Of a stretch of DNA of 24,632 bases, positions 1 to 7,260 are shown in pieces. Source of the stretch: Anaerorhabdus sp036641015 (GTDB taxonomy: Bacteria; Bacillota_I; Bacilli_A; Erysipelotrichales; Erysipelotrichaceae); the NCBI RefSeq assembly GCF_036641015.1, contig NZ_JAVWFO010000028.1:1-24632 (forward strand). Reading direction: 5' to 3'. Numbering within the stretch: position 1 is the first letter of the stretch; each line of letters starts with the position of its first letter. The translations under genes and the position numbers were made by a program. The notes under the pieces are model-generated. The model had not been told where the DNA came from, did not search any database, and was given only the letters and a program-made list of their open reading frames with translations.

Positions 1-49
1 AGGATTGAAAAATGTAAAAATAGAGGCAGTAAAACTGGAGAGTATAACT

Positions 50-610
50 ATGAGTAAACCAATTAGTTTCAAGTCATGCAAAGAATTTCATCAATGGTTA
101 ATGAAAAATCATAATCAAGAAGATGGAATATGGATTGAATTTGATAAAACATTAAATAAAAGTTCACTAAAAGCAAGCGAAGCTTTGATTGAAGCACTAT
201 GTTTTGGCTGGATTGATGGGCAAGTGAAAAGAATCGATGAGAGTTTATATCTTAAATACTTTGCAAAGAGAAGAAAAAATAGTAAGTGGTCTGAAAAGAA
301 TAAAAAATTGGTTTTGCAACTTGAAGAGAGCGGTTTATTACAAGATTCTGGAAGACAAAAAATAGTAGAAGCCAAACAGAATGGACAATGGAATACAAAG
401 AATAAAGTCGAAGTTATAGACAATGATTTACAGAGATTAATAGAGGTGATTAAAGACATAGAACCGGCATATTCAAATTTTAAATTAATGTCCCCATCAA
501 TTCAAAAAACATACACGAAAGCATTTATGGATCCAAAAACAGAAGCAGGAAAACAAAAAAGAATTGTATGGATTATTGAACGGCTAAATCAAAATTTAAA
601 ACCAATGTAG
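50..610 (+). CDS. YdeI/OmpD-associated (OmdA) family protein
   Basis: Soluble protein of about 186 residues that resembles the YdeI/OmdA family, often labelled bacteriocin-protection or OmpD-associated; the biochemical role is not established. Visible family traits are an N-terminal segment with FGWIDG (about residues 52-57), followed by a basic stretch with RRKNSKWS, and a C-terminal helical domain ending in a lysine-rich tail. The reading frame opens upstream at a TTG (position 5), but the ATG at 50 has a GGAG site ending 9 bases before it, so I start there. It is followed 18 bases later by the YCII-domain gene, with a strong ribosome binding site between, so the two are probably co-transcribed. 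The promoter lies upstream of the window. The family call rests on pattern recognition only. Confidence 0.8.
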   Translation: MSKPISFKSCKEFHQWLMKNHNQEDGIWIEFDKTLNKSSLKASEALIEALCFGWIDGQVKRIDESLYLKYFAKRRKNSKWSEKNKKLVLQLEESGLLQDSGRQKIVEAKQNGQWNTKNKVEVIDNDLQRLIEVIKDIEPAYSNFKLMSPSIQKTYTKAFMDPKTEAGKQKRIVWIIERLNQNLKPM

Positions 611-628
611 AATTAAAGGAGGAAAAAT

Positions 629-928
629 ATGGAAAAATATCAATATGTTATGTTCATAGAAAAAACTAAGAATTATAATAAATTAACTAAAGCAGTTTTA
701 GAAAGACACATCGAAAATTTAAGAAATTTAGATGATGAGTGTCATTTAGACAAGTGTGGTATATTTAAGAAGTATCCAGGTGTTGCAGGTATGCTGATTT
801 TAAACGCTAATAGCTATGAAGAAGCTGAAATGTTGTGTAAAAGAGAACCACTGGTAATAGAGGGATATGCAACTTATACGCTTAAGGCAATTCAAATTGC
901 AGATAGAGAAAACAATTATTTATTTTAG
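629..928 (+). CDS. YCII-related domain protein
   Basis: Small 99-residue protein that looks like a single YCII/DGPF-type ferredoxin-like domain. These proteins fold as small alpha-beta dimers, and some are proposed to be enzymes with a His-Asp pair. Here the N-terminal strand (YVMFIEKT) is followed by a helix carrying a conserved-type His (RHIENLRNL, about residues 26-34), then a glycine-containing strand region (PGVAGMLILN) and a helix with EEAEML. The start at 629 has a near-perfect AAAGGAGG 5 bases upstream. The gene ends about 45 bases before a strong bidirectional terminator. Substrate and pathway cannot be read from the sequence; the upstream YdeI-family gene is its probable operon partner. 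Confidence 0.75.
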   Translation: MEKYQYVMFIEKTKNYNKLTKAVLERHIENLRNLDDECHLDKCGIFKKYPGVAGMLILNANSYEEAEMLCKREPLVIEGYATYTLKAIQIADRENNYLF

Positions 929-971
929 TTCGTTAGAAGAATTAATAGAAAACATGTAAATTATTATATAA

Positions 972-998
972 AAAAAGTTATCATCAAGATAACTTTTT
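972..998. terminator. bidirectional intrinsic terminator between convergent genes
   Basis: A perfect 11-bp inverted repeat, AAAAAGTTATC at 972-982 and GATAACTTTTT at 988-998, with a 5-base loop. A-tract and T-tract flanks make it a terminator in both directions. The TAA stop of the minus-strand acetyltransferase (997-999) lies at the end of the stem. Confidence 0.9.
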
Positions 999-1476
999 AC
1001 ATATTTGCGACATCTTTAATTTTTTCTTCAGTTAAACGATATACTGTCCATTCATCCATAGGGATAGCTCCTAAACGTTTTGTATAGAAATCAATAGAAG
1101 GTTGATTCCAATCTAGACATATCCATTCCATACGACCACAATTTTTATCAACTGCGACTTGTGCTAAGTATTTGAAGAATTCTTTACCATAACCTTTTTT
1201 ACGATATTCTTCTAATACAAATACATCTTCAACATAAAGACCTTTTTTGCCTACAAAAGTTGAATAGTTAAAGAAGTATAGTGCGAAACCAACAATGTTT
1301 CCATCTTCTTCACCAAAGACAACATATGCATTTTTTTCTACAAATAGTTCATTGTATAGTTGTTCATCTGTCCAAATAACTTGATCACTCATTTTTTCGT
1401 ATTCTGCGATATTTCGAATGTACTGACCAATGATTGAACATTCATCTTCTCTTGCAATTCTAATATTAAATGACAT
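997..1476 (-). CDS. GNAT N-acetyltransferase, SSAT (diamine acetyltransferase)-like
   Basis: A 159-residue GNAT acetyltransferase. The acetyl-CoA-binding motif is EEYRKKGYGKEFF (R/K-x-x-G-x-G), and the following WICLDWNQPSIDFYTKRLGA segment matches motif B, where the Asn and the FY..LG element are typical. The YSTFVGKKGLYVEDVFV block and the WTVYRL ending resemble the spermidine/spermine or thialysine acetyltransferase (SSAT) branch, so a polyamine-like amine is the likely substrate; that is inference. The open frame extends 21 codons upstream, but the ATG at 1476 has GGAGGA with ideal spacing, so I start there. It is convergent with the YCII gene across a shared terminator and divergent from sepF. 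Confidence 0.85.
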   Translation of the reverse strand: MSFNIRIAREDECSIIGQYIRNIAEYEKMSDQVIWTDEQLYNELFVEKNAYVVFGEEDGNIVGFALYFFNYSTFVGKKGLYVEDVFVLEEYRKKGYGKEFFKYLAQVAVDKNCGRMEWICLDWNQPSIDFYTKRLGAIPMDEWTVYRLTEEKIKDVANM

Positions 1477-1608
1477 AACTTTCCTCCACTCATTGATGAT
1501 AGTATATAAAATATTGAAAAGAATATCTACTTTTTTCAAACAAGTTCTTTTTATTTACATAAAATTACTAAAAAACATTATAAATAAGGCTTAAAATTAA
1601 AAAAAACT

Positions 1609-1635
1609 TTGAAACAAAAACAAGTATGATATAAT
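1609..1635 (+). promoter_or_regulatory. sepF promoter, extended -10
   Basis: TATAAT at 1630-1635 preceded by TG at 1627-1628 (TGnTATAAT), with TTGAAA at 1609-1614 as -35. The 15-base spacer is short, which the extended -10 may compensate. It lies 27 bases upstream of the sepF start. Confidence 0.65.
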
Positions 1636-1661
1636 GATAATGTAAATTTGGAGGTCTTGAA

Positions 1662-2069
1662 ATGGGATTAAAAGATAAATTAATGGGCTTCATCGCACCA
1701 GTTGATGATGAAGATATGGAAGAAGAATTAGAATTCACTGAAGAAGAAGCTAGAACTATTAGCCAATATGAACAACCAAAAGCTAAAGGTGTTACTAAAG
1801 TAAGCAGTGATACTAAAATGGTTTTATTTGAACCAAGAAGTTTTGAAGAAGCAGAAGAAGTTGGACGTCATTTAAAAGAAAGACGTGCAGCAGTAGTTAA
1901 CTTACATCGTCTTCAAAGAGAATATGCTCAAAGAACAATTGACTTTTTAACAGGAGTTGTATTTGCACTTGATGGTACTATTCAAAAGATTGGTCATAAT
2001 GTTATTTTATGTACTCCACGTACAATCGGTGTACATGGTGAAATTAGCTTAGACCAAGATGAAAACTAG
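1662..2069 (+). CDS. sepF: Cell division protein SepF
   Basis: Membrane-anchoring partner of FtsZ that polymerises into rings at the septum. The 135-residue protein has the family layout: an amphipathic N-terminal helix (MGLKDKLMGFIAP) thought to sit on the membrane, an acidic low-complexity linker (about residues 15-30), then the SepF core from about residue 45, with VVNLHRL (about 79-85), DFLTGVVFALDGTIQKIG and a FLCTP-like ILCTPR strand. Start at 1662 follows TTTGGAGG. It opens a run with ylmH, divIVA and ileS, the order seen downstream of ftsZ in many Bacillota. The usual upstream neighbours ftsZ, ylmD and ylmE are absent here and ylmG is missing. The gene has its own promoter. Confidence 0.95.
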   Translation: MGLKDKLMGFIAPVDDEDMEEELEFTEEEARTISQYEQPKAKGVTKVSSDTKMVLFEPRSFEEAEEVGRHLKERRAAVVNLHRLQREYAQRTIDFLTGVVFALDGTIQKIGHNVILCTPRTIGVHGEISLDQDEN

Positions 2070-2814
2070 TGAGTCATTTTTAGAACATTATAAAGGAAAT
2101 GAATCGTTTGTTGCACGTGTTCAAGATTGGATAAACCAAGCTGAACGTTATCATAAACCAATTGTTACACCCTTCTTAAATGAAACTGAATGTTTTATTG
2201 TAGAGAAAATATGTGGTAAACAAATTCCATATCGATTTGATGGTGGAAGTAAAGATGCAACTTTAAAAAGAGTCATCTTCTTTGATGAAGATGGCTTTTC
2301 TCTTGTGGTTTGTTTGGTTGCGACATTTAATACAAAGTTTGAAACGATAAGTCATAGAGATGTGTTGGGTTCTTTAATGAACATAGGCATTGAAAGAAAC
2401 CAAATTGGTGATTTATGGGTGGATGACAATCGTATTGTTTGTTACACAACCGATACACAAGGCGATTACATCATTCAAAATTGTACTAGAATTAAGCGTT
2501 CTACGATTCAATTTAGTGAATCACCTATACATTATGAACAAGTTATTAAAAAAGAAAAGTTTACAGTAACGATAAGTAGTGAAAGATTAGATAATGTTGT
2601 CAGTGCAATGATGCAAAAATCTAGGACAATAGCCCAAGAGTATATCCAAAGCCAAAAAGTACGTGTTAATCACGAAATACTTGAGGAAACCAGTAAATTG
2701 TGCAATAATGGTGATACGATTTCAATACGGGGAGTAGGGAAATTTATCTATCTTGGTAAAATAAAGACTACACGAAAAGATCGTTATTTAGTGGAATTTG
2801 AAAAGTATAGATAA
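2059..2814 (+). CDS. ylmH: YlmH-family S4-domain RNA-binding protein
   Basis: A 251-residue protein with the YlmH layout: an N-terminal domain of about 160 residues (FLNETECFIVEKI, IGIERNQIGDLWV, near the centre), then a C-terminal S4 RNA-binding domain from about residue 170 (SERLDNVVSAMM, then SRTIAQEYIQSQKVRVN, and NGDTISIRGVGKF). YlmH binds ribosomal RNA and in Bacillus has been linked to rescue of stalled nascent chains on dissociated 50S subunits. The start codon lies inside the end of sepF (11-base overlap) with no clear Shine-Dalgarno site, so translation is probably coupled to sepF. Eleven bases separate it from divIVA. A CGG arginine codon occurs in the S4 domain, a rare codon here. 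Confidence 0.93.
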   Translation: MKTSESFLEHYKGNESFVARVQDWINQAERYHKPIVTPFLNETECFIVEKICGKQIPYRFDGGSKDATLKRVIFFDEDGFSLVVCLVATFNTKFETISHRDVLGSLMNIGIERNQIGDLWVDDNRIVCYTTDTQGDYIIQNCTRIKRSTIQFSESPIHYEQVIKKEKFTVTISSERLDNVVSAMMQKSRTIAQEYIQSQKVRVNHEILEETSKLCNNGDTISIRGVGKFIYLGKIKTTRKDRYLVEFEKYR

Positions 2815-2825
2815 GGAGTGATTTT

Positions 2826-3305
2826 GTGGCGAAAGTTAAGCCTGAATTTCGAATCATGAAAAATGGTTATAATCGATTTGCAGTCGATGATGCAATTGAT
2901 GAACTAGTCACAGAAGTTGAAACTCTTGAAAGTAAACAAGCTTTATACGAAAAAGAAATTCAAGACCTCGTGGAGCAACTTAGCTCAATTAAAAATCGAT
3001 ACCAGGTTATAGTTAGTGAATTATCAGTAAAAGAAAAAGCTGCTGATGATATCGCTAGACTTGCATTAAAAGAAGCAAACATTATTATTGATTCAGCTCA
3101 ATCAAATGCTGATTCAATTGTAAGGGAAGCATTATCAACAGCTCGTATTGTTTTATCTGATTTGTCTCGTATCTCAACAGATGCTAGTGTAATGAAAGAT
3201 GAGATGCATGAGCAATTAGCATCGCTAATTCAAGCTATTGATGACTTTGAAATACCAAAGTTACCAGAAGTTGAATGGATAAAAGGATTTGAATTTAAAA
3301 AGTAA
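2826..3305 (+). CDS. divIVA: DivIVA-family cell-division/polarity protein
   Basis: Coiled-coil scaffold that recognises curved membrane at poles and septa. The 159-residue protein starts with the DivIVA-type N-terminal module (FRIMKNGYNRFAVDDAIDEL), in which a GY-x-RF-x-V-D-D-x-I/V-D pattern is typical, and continues as a long heptad-rich coiled coil (about residues 30-75 and 80-140). The start is GTG at 2826, with AAGGAG about 7 bases upstream. At 159 residues it is of ordinary length for the family. It ends with an acidic and aromatic tail (PKLPEVEWIKGFEF). No terminator separates it from the T-box leader, so read-through into the ileS leader is possible. Confidence 0.9.
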   Translation: MAKVKPEFRIMKNGYNRFAVDDAIDELVTEVETLESKQALYEKEIQDLVEQLSSIKNRYQVIVSELSVKEKAADDIARLALKEANIIIDSAQSNADSIVREALSTARIVLSDLSRISTDASVMKDEMHEQLASLIQAIDDFEIPKLPEVEWIKGFEFKK

Positions 3306-3327
3306 TGATTAAGACATGCTACTTATA

Positions 3328-3517
3328 TTTGAAATTAGAGAGTCTATGGTTGGTGTAAATAGATAGAAGATATAAGTTAGATATCACTTATGAACTGATT
3401 TCTTGAAATTAGTAAAGAAGTCCGTGTTCCGCGTTAAGGAAATTGAGGGCACAAATTAATTTGTGAACTAAGGTGGTACCGCGTATAACACGTCCTTAGA
3501 TTTAAGGGCGTTTTTTA
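3328..3517 (+). promoter_or_regulatory. T-box leader (tRNA-Ile sensing) of ileS
   Basis: The 14-base T-box core AAGGTGGTACCGCG is at 3470-3483 and pairs with the uncharged tRNA acceptor end. Upstream, stem I shows the AGAGAGT and GGTTGGTGTAAAT elements (3337-3360) and a specifier region where ATC at 3383-3385 fits an isoleucine codon (ATATCACTTATGAACTG context). A short hairpin, CACAAAT/ATTTGTG, is at 3450-3465. The terminator is ACGTCCTTA (3490-3498) with TAAGGGCGT (3503-3511) followed by six T. CTAAGG at 3468-3473 can instead pair with CCTTAG at 3494-3499 to form the antiterminator. Uncharged tRNA-Ile should favour read-through into ileS. The leader's 5' end is approximate and I could not place its promoter convincingly. 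Confidence 0.93.
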
Positions 3518-3539
3518 TTTGCCAAAGGAGGAAGTAAAT

Positions 3540-6257
3540 ATGGATTACAAAGACACGCTATTAATGCCAAAAACAGAATTTGAAATGAGAGGAAATTTAC
3601 CAACAAAAGAGCCAGGTATTTTGGAAGAGTGGGAAAAAGATGAACACTATTCAAAATTACTTAAAGCACATGAAGGAGAACCACTGTTTGTATTACACGA
3701 TGGGCCTCCATACGCTAATGGGAATCTACATGCTGGAACAGGAATGAATCGTGTAATTAAGGATATCATTAATCGTTCACATGCAATGAATGGTTACTAT
3801 ACACCATTTTTCCCAGGATGGGATACGCATGGTCTTCCAATTGAAAATGCAATTCAAAAGTTGGGAGTAAATCGTAAAGAAATGCCTGCATCTGAATTCC
3901 GTAAGAAATGTGAAGCATATGCCTATGAACAAATTGAGATTCAAAAATCAACAATGAAACGTTTAGGTACAATTGCTGATTTTGATCATCCTTACATTAC
4001 ATTAAAGAAAGAATTTGAAAGTAGACAAATTGATGCATTCGCAAAGATGGCACTTGATGGTTTAATCTATCAAGGATTAAAACCAATCTATTGGTCACCA
4101 TTAAGTGAAACAGCAATTGCTGATTCTGAAATTGTATATATTGATAAGAAAGATCCTACAATCTATGTAGCATTTGATGTATTAGATGGTAAAGGTGTTC
4201 TTGAAGGTGATGAACGTTTTGTAATTTGGACAACTACTCCTTGGACAATTCCTGCTAATTTAGCAATTTGTTTAAATGAGGCTTTTGATTATGCTGTTGT
4301 TCAAACAGAAAAAGGAAAATTGATTTTCCTAGAAAAGAAAGTTGATGAATTGCTTGCTAAGTTTGGATTAACTAATCAAGGAATTTTAAAAACATTCAAA
4401 GGTAAAGAATTAGAATATATTACTGTAAATCATCCATTCTATCCAGAAAGACCATCACTTATTATCTTAGGAAATCATGTTACTGATGAAGATGGTACAG
4501 GATGTGTACATACTGCTCCAGGACATGGTGCTGATGACTTCTATGTTGGTATGAAATATGGATTAAAAGCATATTGTCCAGTAGATGAAAAAGGCTGCAT
4601 GATGAAAGAAGCAGGTGATTTCTTAGAAGGATTATTTGTTGACGATGCTAATAAAGCAGTAGGACAAAAATTAGAAGAATTAGGTAATTTAATGCATCTA
4701 GAGTTTGTTACTCATAGTTATCCTCATGATGAACGTTTAAAGAAACCTATTATCTTCCGTGCAACAGTTCAATGGTTTGCATCTATTGATAAGATTAGAG
4801 AAAAATTACTTGAACAAATTAAAAATGTTGAATGGCAAAATGAATGGGGAGAAGTTCGTCTATTTAATATGATTAGAGATCGTGGTGACTGGTGTATCTC
4901 TCGTCAACGTTTATGGGGTTTACCAATTCCTATTATTTATAATGAAGATAATTCACCTATTATGGAAAAAGAAGTGTTTGATCATATTTCTAAATTAATT
5001 TACGAACATGGTAGTAATATTTGGTTTGAAAGTGATGTTAAAGATTTATTACCAGAAGGGTACACAAATCCTAAATCGCCAAATGGAAACTTCCGTAAAG
5101 AAAAAGATATCATGGATGTTTGGTTTGACTCAGGTAGCTCGCATAATGAATTAGAAGCTAGAGGATTACCATATCCTGCTGATTTATATTTTGAAGGATC
5201 TGACCAATATCGTGGTTGGTTCAATTCTTCATTGATTATTGGTACTGCAATCCATGGACAAGCTCCTTACAAATCAGTATTATCACACGGATATGTATGC
5301 GATTCTAAGGGTGAAAAAATGAGTAAGTCGATTGGAAATGTTGTTAATCCAATGGAAGTAATTAATAAGTATGGTGCTGATATCTTCCGTCTTTGGGCAA
5401 CAACAGTAGACTTTAAACAAGACATGCGCATTGGTGATGAAAACTTGAAACAAGTATCTGAACAATATCGTAAAATTCGTAATACATTTAAATTTATGTT
5501 AGGTAATATTAATGTAGAAGATTTTGATCCTAAAAAAGATCGTGTTGCATATGAAAATTTAACACCTGTGGATCAATACATCGAAGTATTATTAAATGAT
5601 ACAGTTAAAGCAGTTAAAGAAAACTATATGAGATTTGATTTCTTAGCTGTTGCAGGTGCATTAATGAACTTAATGACAAATGAATTAAGTAGTTATTATT
5701 TAGATTTCACTAAAGATATTTTATACATTGAGAAGAAAAACTCATTGCGTCGTAGACAAGTGCAAACTGTAATTTGGGATGCTACAAATATTCTTGTTAA
5801 GTGTTGGGCACCATCACTTGCATATACAATGGATGAAGTGTGGAGTAAGTTTACTAATGATGAAGCTAAATCAGTTCATTATACACATTTCCCAGAAGTA
5901 AAAAAATATGAAAATGCTGAAACATTAAAAGAAACATTCTCAAAGATGCATGAAATTCGTAATGAAGCATTAAAGTCATTAGAACTTGCACGTGCTGATA
6001 AAGTTATTGGTAAACCATTAGAAGCTGAATTAACAATTGCATGTAGTAAAGAAGATCAAGCTCTTCTTGAAGATACATTACAAGGTAAAGTAGCACAATG
6101 GCTAATTGTAAGTAAAGTTGTATTTGAAGAAGCAGCAGAAAGAAAGATAACTGTTACACCTGCTAAAGGGGTAGTATGTCCGCGTTGTTGGAATGTTACA
6201 GAAGTGCATACTGAAGATGGACTATGTGAACGATGCCAACATGTATTAAATGATTAA
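3540..6257 (+). CDS. ileS: Isoleucyl-tRNA synthetase (IleRS)
   Basis: Class Ia synthetase that charges tRNA-Ile and edits misactivated valine; 905 residues, normal length. The HIGH-type signature follows DGPPYANGN and reads HAGT (residues 64-67), with Thr for the last His. Other elements are intact: PGWDTHGLPIE, the CP1 editing domain with WTTTPWTIPANLA and HTAPGHGADDF, WFDSGSSHNEL, GWFNSSL, KMSKS at 593-597, and a C-terminal zinc site (CPRCWN and CERC). The frame is open from a TTG at 3519, but ATG 3540 follows AAAGGAGG and is the real start. Expression is controlled by the T-box leader. The stop overlaps the next gene by 8 bases. Confidence 0.97.
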   Translation: MDYKDTLLMPKTEFEMRGNLPTKEPGILEEWEKDEHYSKLLKAHEGEPLFVLHDGPPYANGNLHAGTGMNRVIKDIINRSHAMNGYYTPFFPGWDTHGLPIENAIQKLGVNRKEMPASEFRKKCEAYAYEQIEIQKSTMKRLGTIADFDHPYITLKKEFESRQIDAFAKMALDGLIYQGLKPIYWSPLSETAIADSEIVYIDKKDPTIYVAFDVLDGKGVLEGDERFVIWTTTPWTIPANLAICLNEAFDYAVVQTEKGKLIFLEKKVDELLAKFGLTNQGILKTFKGKELEYITVNHPFYPERPSLIILGNHVTDEDGTGCVHTAPGHGADDFYVGMKYGLKAYCPVDEKGCMMKEAGDFLEGLFVDDANKAVGQKLEELGNLMHLEFVTHSYPHDERLKKPIIFRATVQWFASIDKIREKLLEQIKNVEWQNEWGEVRLFNMIRDRGDWCISRQRLWGLPIPIIYNEDNSPIMEKEVFDHISKLIYEHGSNIWFESDVKDLLPEGYTNPKSPNGNFRKEKDIMDVWFDSGSSHNELEARGLPYPADLYFEGSDQYRGWFNSSLIIGTAIHGQAPYKSVLSHGYVCDSKGEKMSKSIGNVVNPMEVINKYGADIFRLWATTVDFKQDMRIGDENLKQVSEQYRKIRNTFKFMLGNINVEDFDPKKDRVAYENLTPVDQYIEVLLNDTVKAVKENYMRFDFLAVAGALMNLMTNELSSYYLDFTKDILYIEKKNSLRRRQVQTVIWDATNILVKCWAPSLAYTMDEVWSKFTNDEAKSVHYTHFPEVKKYENAETLKETFSKMHEIRNEALKSLELARADKVIGKPLEAELTIACSKEDQALLEDTLQGKVAQWLIVSKVVFEEAAERKITVTPAKGVVCPRCWNVTEVHTEDGLCERCQHVLND

Positions 6258-6456
6258 ATTAGGTAAACACATTCACTTCAAAGGAAAACAATATGAAGTG
6301 ATTGGCTTTGCAAAACATTCAGAAACACTTGAAGAAATGGTTATTTATAAACAACTTTATGGAAATCATGAAACTTGGGTAAGACCAGTGTCAATGTGGG
6401 AAGAAGAAGTGAATCGTGATGATTATTGTGGTCCACGATTTAGACCAATAGATTAA
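6250..6456 (+). CDS. DUF1653 family protein
   Basis: A 68-residue protein covering one DUF1653 domain almost exactly: a strand-rich start (HFKGKQYEVIGFAKHSETL), then EEMVIYKQLYG, the WVRP motif, MWEEEV and a closing PRFRPI. Function is unknown for the family; the fold is predicted to be a small beta-barrel-like domain. Its ATG lies 8 bases inside the end of ileS, so translation is probably coupled to it and the gene falls under the same T-box control. No separate ribosome binding site is obvious. It is followed immediately by a strong hairpin terminator. Confidence 0.88.
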   Translation: MIKLGKHIHFKGKQYEVIGFAKHSETLEEMVIYKQLYGNHETWVRPVSMWEEEVNRDDYCGPRFRPID

Positions 6457-6458
6457 AG

Positions 6459-6484
6459 AAGGTGTGGCTTTTGCCACACCTTTA
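6459..6484. terminator. intrinsic terminator between convergent genes
   Basis: AAGGTGTGGC (6459-6468) and GCCACACCTT (6473-6482) form a perfect 10-bp stem with a TTTT loop. The T-tail is short on the plus side. On the minus strand the hairpin is followed by CTTTAAT. It ends the ileS operon and probably serves the convergent regulator gene as well. Confidence 0.8.
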
Positions 6485-6485
6485 G

Positions 6486-7151
6486 CTATGTATTGTATTT
6501 ATTGATAGCTTTGAGTTCTAGTTGTTTTTTGTTAATAATTTGATATCCTGATTGCTTTTTTTCAAGAATGCCATCTCTACATAATTGATTTAAAATTCTA
6601 AACATATGACGATAACTTAATCCAATTGAACATGCTACATCTGTTAAAACATCACGAAATAAATTTTTGTAAGAAACTTCTAAAATATATGAACAAAGAC
6701 GTTGTTCACCTGTATGCAAGGAAGATGAGACAAAATTATTTGAACTTCGTACTAAACTATTGGATAATTCGAAACACAATTGATTGAGAAAATGAACATT
6801 CTGCTTAAGAAGATGGCAATTATTTTTAGATGGAATAACAATGCATTTGAAATCAGTAAGTGCAATCATTGATGCAGTAGCATTAGGAGTATTTGTCATC
6901 ATTTCTAGTCCTCCAATGATTCCTGATGATATAAAATAACATAAGACTAAATTTTTTCCATTTGCTGATGTACAGCATACTTTTGCTTTACCTTGTATTA
7001 CGATACCAATCCAATCTAAAAGATTATTTTCTTGAGTGATGTATTCACCTTGCTTATAAGATGCTACATAGCATGAATCAAGATTACTAATTAATAAACC
7101 ATAAGTGAGTAACATTTCTTTATGCTCTTTTGTTAAGCCTGCTTTTATCAT
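6486..7151 (-). CDS. Crp/Fnr-family transcriptional regulator (YeiL-like)
   Basis: A 221-residue regulator with an N-terminal cyclic-nucleotide-binding-type beta-roll (GEYITQENNLLDWIGIVIQGKAKV, then GIIGGLEMM) and a C-terminal winged helix-turn-helix in the Crp style (DVLTDVACSIGLSYRHMFRILNQLCRDG). The effector is not predictable: the phosphate-binding cassette arginine of true cAMP receptors is not evident. It holds ten cysteines, an unusually high share, which would suit redox or metal sensing but may be chance. The frame opens at 7175, but the ATG at 7151 has a GAGG site 7 bases upstream, so I start there. It is divergent from a YdcZ-family transporter, with a perfect palindrome between them, so the transporter is the likely target. 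Confidence 0.88.
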   Translation of the reverse strand: MIKAGLTKEHKEMLLTYGLLISNLDSCYVASYKQGEYITQENNLLDWIGIVIQGKAKVCCTSANGKNLVLCYFISSGIIGGLEMMTNTPNATASMIALTDFKCIVIPSKNNCHLLKQNVHFLNQLCFELSNSLVRSSNNFVSSSLHTGEQRLCSYILEVSYKNLFRDVLTDVACSIGLSYRHMFRILNQLCRDGILEKKQSGYQIINKKQLELKAINKYNT

Positions 7152-7170
7152 GATCAAACCTCTTTTAGTA

Positions 7171-7179
7171 ATCATACCA
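7171..7179 (-). promoter_or_regulatory. extended -10 of the Crp/Fnr regulator gene
   Basis: On the minus strand TGGTATGAT reads as TGn plus TATGAT (-10 at 7176-7171). No good -35 is present; the place it would occupy abuts the palindrome at 7197-7214. The ribosome binding site and start follow 8 to 20 bases downstream. Confidence 0.5.
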
Positions 7180-7196
7180 AATCTTTACTTTCAGGT

Positions 7197-7214
7197 ATAG
7201 GACAAATGTCCTAT
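7197..7214. promoter_or_regulatory. perfect palindrome, candidate Crp/Fnr operator
   Basis: ATAGGACA-AA-TGTCCTAT is a perfect 8+8 inverted repeat with a 2-base centre. It lies between the divergent regulator and transporter genes. Its centre (7205.5) is about 30 bases from the start of each -10 hexamer, which puts it near -41/-42 relative to both inferred start sites. This is the classic class II position for Crp/Fnr activators. That the neighbouring regulator binds it is inference. Confidence 0.65.
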
Positions 7215-7235
7215 GCATTATATGGTAGTCTGCGA

Positions 7236-7241
7236 TATAAT
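7236..7241 (+). promoter_or_regulatory. -10 element of the YdcZ-family transporter gene
   Basis: TATAAT at 7236-7241 is a perfect -10, but the -35 position (about 7213-7218, ATGCAT) is poor. This fits a promoter that needs an activator bound at the adjacent palindrome. The ribosome binding site AGAGGTG is at 7249-7255. Confidence 0.6.
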
Positions 7242-7260
7242 ACCCAAAAGAGGTGAATTT

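Noticed and set aside
115..459. 114-codon minus-strand frame opposite the YdeI-family gene
   Set aside because: Its cysteine- and phenylalanine-rich product is what antisense of lysine- and glutamate-rich coding gives; there is no ribosome binding site.
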